The translations under genes and the position numbers were made by a program. Source: Ruminococcus turbiniformis (lineage in GTDB: Bacteria > Bacillota > Clostridia > Lachnospirales > Lachnospiraceae). Taken from it: a stretch of DNA of 64,000 nucleotides. The DNA lies in assembly GCF_020687545.1 (NCBI RefSeq), contig NZ_JAJEQX010000004.1, forward strand, positions 94,126 through 158,125, given 5' to 3'. The notes beneath the pieces were generated by a model. The model searched no databases. It worked only from the letters and a program-made list of their open reading frames with translations, and was not told the origin of the DNA. Below, piece after piece: positions 62,637-64,000 of this stretch. Position 1 is the stretch's first letter. Every line of letters begins with the position of its first letter.

Positions 62637-62645
62637 AATATGGTA
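62637..62645 (-). promoter_or_regulatory. CCATATT box of the 112-residue protein gene
   Basis: Minus strand TACCATATT, 16 bases before AAAGGAGAGG. Confidence 0.55.
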
Positions 62646-62683
62646 ACAAATATGTACTTCATGTGTTTTTTGCAGAAATAATA

Positions 62684-62708
62684 GAACAGAGCCCATTGCC
62701 GGGCTCTG
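62684..62708 (-). terminator. Terminator CAGAGCCC type after the 66-residue protein gene
   Basis: CAGAGCCC and GGGCTCTG pair around GGCAAT and are followed by TTCT on the minus strand. Nearly the same hairpin is at 63018. Confidence 0.7.
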
Positions 62709-62725
62709 CCAACTTATTAGATGTA

Positions 62726-62926
62726 CTATTTTTCTGTGCAATGATATAAATCTGCCGTTTCAACATATTTTCTGGCAGCTTCTTCTCCTTCATGCCGCAG
62801 AACCCAATATATGCTATACCATATTGCATCCAACTGCTGATGGGTAAGTTCCTTTTCCGGATTTTCCTCTCTAAATCGCTTAATTGCTTTACTGTATAGT
62901 TGATCCGCGATATCTCTCTTCAACAT
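62726..62926 (-). CDS. Hypothetical 66-residue helical protein
   Basis: MLKRDIADQLYSKAIKRF, then a Glu-rich helix and WYSIYWVLRHEGEEAARKYV. Starts behind GTGAGGAGATTGAT. A small acidic helical protein; no family known. Confidence 0.65.
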   Translation of the reverse strand: MLKRDIADQLYSKAIKRFREENPEKELTHQQLDAIWYSIYWVLRHEGEEAARKYVETADLYHCTEK

Positions 62927-63017
62927 ATCAATCTCCTCACCAAATTTTTAAATCTTCCTTAGCCAATTAATATTATACCAACCGCTGCCGACCGCAGAAA
63001 TTTTGCAGATACGAAAA

Positions 63018-63039
63018 CAGAGCCCATTACTGGACTCTG
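63018..63039 (-). terminator. Terminator CAGAGTCC type after the 131-residue protein gene
   Basis: CAGAGTCC and GGGCTCTG pair around AGTAAT, with TTTTCG following on the minus strand; sister of the hairpin at 62684. Confidence 0.7.
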
Positions 63040-63059
63040 CTCTTTAATCATCGAATTCG

Positions 63060-63455
63060 TCACTTTTCTAATATGAACACAAGTCCGTCCTTATAAGTAA
63101 TCTCGAACCCATATTCCCTCTTCAGCCATTCGGTAAATCCGTCCTCAAAATACGTCTTTTGGATGCACGGCTTAATGGCTTCCAACGGCTCAATAAAGCA
63201 GCCCTCTATACCAAAAGTGGATTCTGAAATCACAACCGGATCATCCATGAAAGCCATTGATGGCACCGCCCATAATAAGCATCTATTGATGTTGGGATTT
63301 GAGCTCTCTCGTCGTTGAACAACAATAGCGGTTTTGCTGCAGGTGCTATTCATAAAAGCGCTGTAGACTTTTTTGCATTTTCTTGGCGCTCTCTTCTGCT
63401 CGTCTTTCTTATGTGCTTTACCTCTGGAATCAAAATTCAATGTTTTCGGGCGCAT
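63060..63455 (-). CDS. Hypothetical 131-residue protein
   Basis: A basic N-terminus (KAHKKDEQKRAPRKCKK) then ESTFGIEGCFIEPLEAIKP and a tail WLKREYGFEITYKDG. The start is uncertain: no clear RBS and 26 bases overlap with the gene upstream. No domain known. Confidence 0.5.
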   Translation of the reverse strand: MRPKTLNFDSRGKAHKKDEQKRAPRKCKKVYSAFMNSTCSKTAIVVQRRESSNPNINRCLLWAVPSMAFMDDPVVISESTFGIEGCFIEPLEAIKPCIQKTYFEDGFTEWLKREYGFEITYKDGLVFILEK

Positions 63456-63855
63456 AATACGGAAACTCTTTAACGTTCAGCTCCAAGGCAGTATCTTTGA
63501 TATCTTTCGCGGTAATCCGTCCAGATTTGCCTCCTGAAATTTGAAGAATCAGTTTTGCATATTCCTCGTCTGGGTCTTCTTCTCTGTACGCCACAGCTAT
63601 CAGCTTTTTAGCTTCGGCAACTGTAAGAGTCACCGTGTCCTTCCGGTATATCGTTATGCTGCACATTTTATACTCATCGATAAGCTCATCGAGGTGGATC
63701 TGTATATATCCCCGCGCAACGGCCTTCAAGAACTCTTTTGCTCTTTCCCCGAAAAAGCAGACATCCGGAATTTCTACATCCCAGTTATCCAACTGGTACA
63801 GGATATCCCCGAGTTCAGGGACAGCTGAATATTCTGCGGTGGCGGAGCCACCCAA
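63430..63855 (-). CDS. Hypothetical 141-residue protein (start uncertain)
   Basis: PELGDILYQLDNWDVEIPDV onward looks coding, with HLDELIDEYKMC and YREEDPDEEYAKLIL later. The first residues are given from a TTG with AGGAG too near for a good RBS. Another frame upstream of 63820 (DNGFHGSIPGDWVAPP) is also open, so a frameshift near 63800 is possible. Confidence 0.5.
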   Translation of the reverse strand: MGGSATAEYSAVPELGDILYQLDNWDVEIPDVCFFGERAKEFLKAVARGYIQIHLDELIDEYKMCSITIYRKDTVTLTVAEAKKLIAVAYREEDPDEEYAKLILQISGGKSGRITAKDIKDTALELNVKEFPYYAPENIEF

Positions 63856-63908
63856 TCTCCTGGAATAGAGCCGTGGAATCCGTTATCGAGAGCCACTCGT
63901 CCGATGGT

Positions 63909-63936
63909 GGGAGCCATGACCCGTGTCGTGGCTCCC
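63909..63936. terminator. GGGAGCCA hairpin near the right edge
   Basis: GGGAGCCATGAC pairs with GTCGTGGCTCCC around a short loop; likely the terminator of a gene beyond or upstream on the minus strand. Confidence 0.55.
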
Positions 63937-64000
63937 AGTAGGATGATTTAGTTTTTGATCATCCTTTTCCTTTGCCGCATTGAAACATCCCCGTCAATCC

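Larger units (their letters stand above)
45064..64000. mobile_element. Integrated mobile element with Tn916-type integrase (right end outside window)
   Basis: Left boundary at about 45060-45070, where the gerA-like frame breaks. Within 200 bases lie four TGGTGTAAA repeats and the integrase. All further genes to the window edge are accessory in type and AT-richer than the core genes at 24-45 kb. No conjugation, capsid or replication gene is seen in this part, so whether it is an ICE, phage or other island is open. Confidence 0.75.

Noticed and set aside
46809..62645. Assigning the CCATATT box to SigK or SigE
   Set aside because: The -10-like part fits, but the -35 expected for SigK (AC) or SigE (ATA) is not at a constant place, so no sigma factor is named.
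46500..64000. CRISPR array in the mobile element
   Set aside because: Repeated hairpins are terminators of single genes and differ in sequence; no regular repeat-spacer pattern is seen.

Overview
The window is chromosomal DNA from a spore-forming, Gram-positive anaerobe of the Clostridia, most likely a Lachnospiraceae gut bacterium. The evidence is the gene content: spore coat (cotJ) and germination (gerA-type) genes, a ferredoxin/NADP oxidoreductase of the Nfn type, Rex, formate-tetrahydrofolate ligase, HelD, a TepA-FtsK pair, DegV, and many small stand-alone DUF families. Genes usually carry AGGAGG-like ribosome binding sites and sigma-A type promoters. Almost everything reads on the minus strand.

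Region by region. (1) 1-4.8 kb: the end of an MFS exporter, a zinc alcohol dehydrogenase, a DUF3784 membrane protein behind a tandem-repeat operator, a GPP34 protein, an XRE regulator with two matching operators, and a NUDIX hydrolase. (2) 4.8-13 kb: an AT-richer patch of small accessory genes and wrecks: an aminoglycoside 6-adenylyltransferase pseudogene, methyltransferase, two GNATs, ICMT, DUF3788 and IS630 fragments, the tail of a sortase substrate, a DUF2442/DUF4160 pair, DUF3795 proteins and flavin/PNPOx proteins. (3) 13-17 kb: a stress-type SDR, a CotJC catalase with a CotJA-CotJB fusion, a SUFU-domain protein and two unknowns. (4) 17-24 kb: a tightly overlapping operon helD-HDIG-(broken HAD)-ARMT1-PNPOx-rlmH, then an FKBP isomerase and AlkD. 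(5) 24-45 kb: core metabolism and cell biology: nfnAB, a Rex-type-operator alcohol dehydrogenase, tepA-ftsK-fhs-folD-TPR protein, yebC-metY, nnr-alr-mazF, rex, an ABC-F protein and DegV.

(6) 45.06-64 kb: an integrated mobile element that continues past the right edge. Its left end interrupts a gerA-family germination gene, of which only the C-terminal part remains (44841-45068). The left end carries four TGGTGTAAA repeats, a Tn916-type integrase and a Tn916-type Xis. The cargo is unusual. Most genes stand alone, each with its own rho-independent hairpin, and at least eight transcription units share a promoter-like box CCATATT about 16-24 bases upstream of the ribosome binding site. Cargo includes a DUF5688 protein, a secreted metallo-beta-lactamase with cell-wall-binding repeats, a tRNA-Gln(UUG), an RtcB RNA ligase in an operon with a duplicated unknown family, an HD-GYP-like protein and many small unknown proteins. 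Two RNA-guided-nuclease-type insertion sequences have landed in it: an IscB/HEARO element with a frameshifted iscB plus a separate vestige of a relative, and an IS200/IS605 element with tnpA and a zinc-ribbon-less tnpB.

The part most likely to hold something undescribed is the cargo of this element: the shared CCATATT promoter box, the moron-like gene layout, and the RNA-repair pair RtcB plus tRNA-Gln. The insertion in a germination gene raises, but does not show, the idea of skin-like developmental excision.
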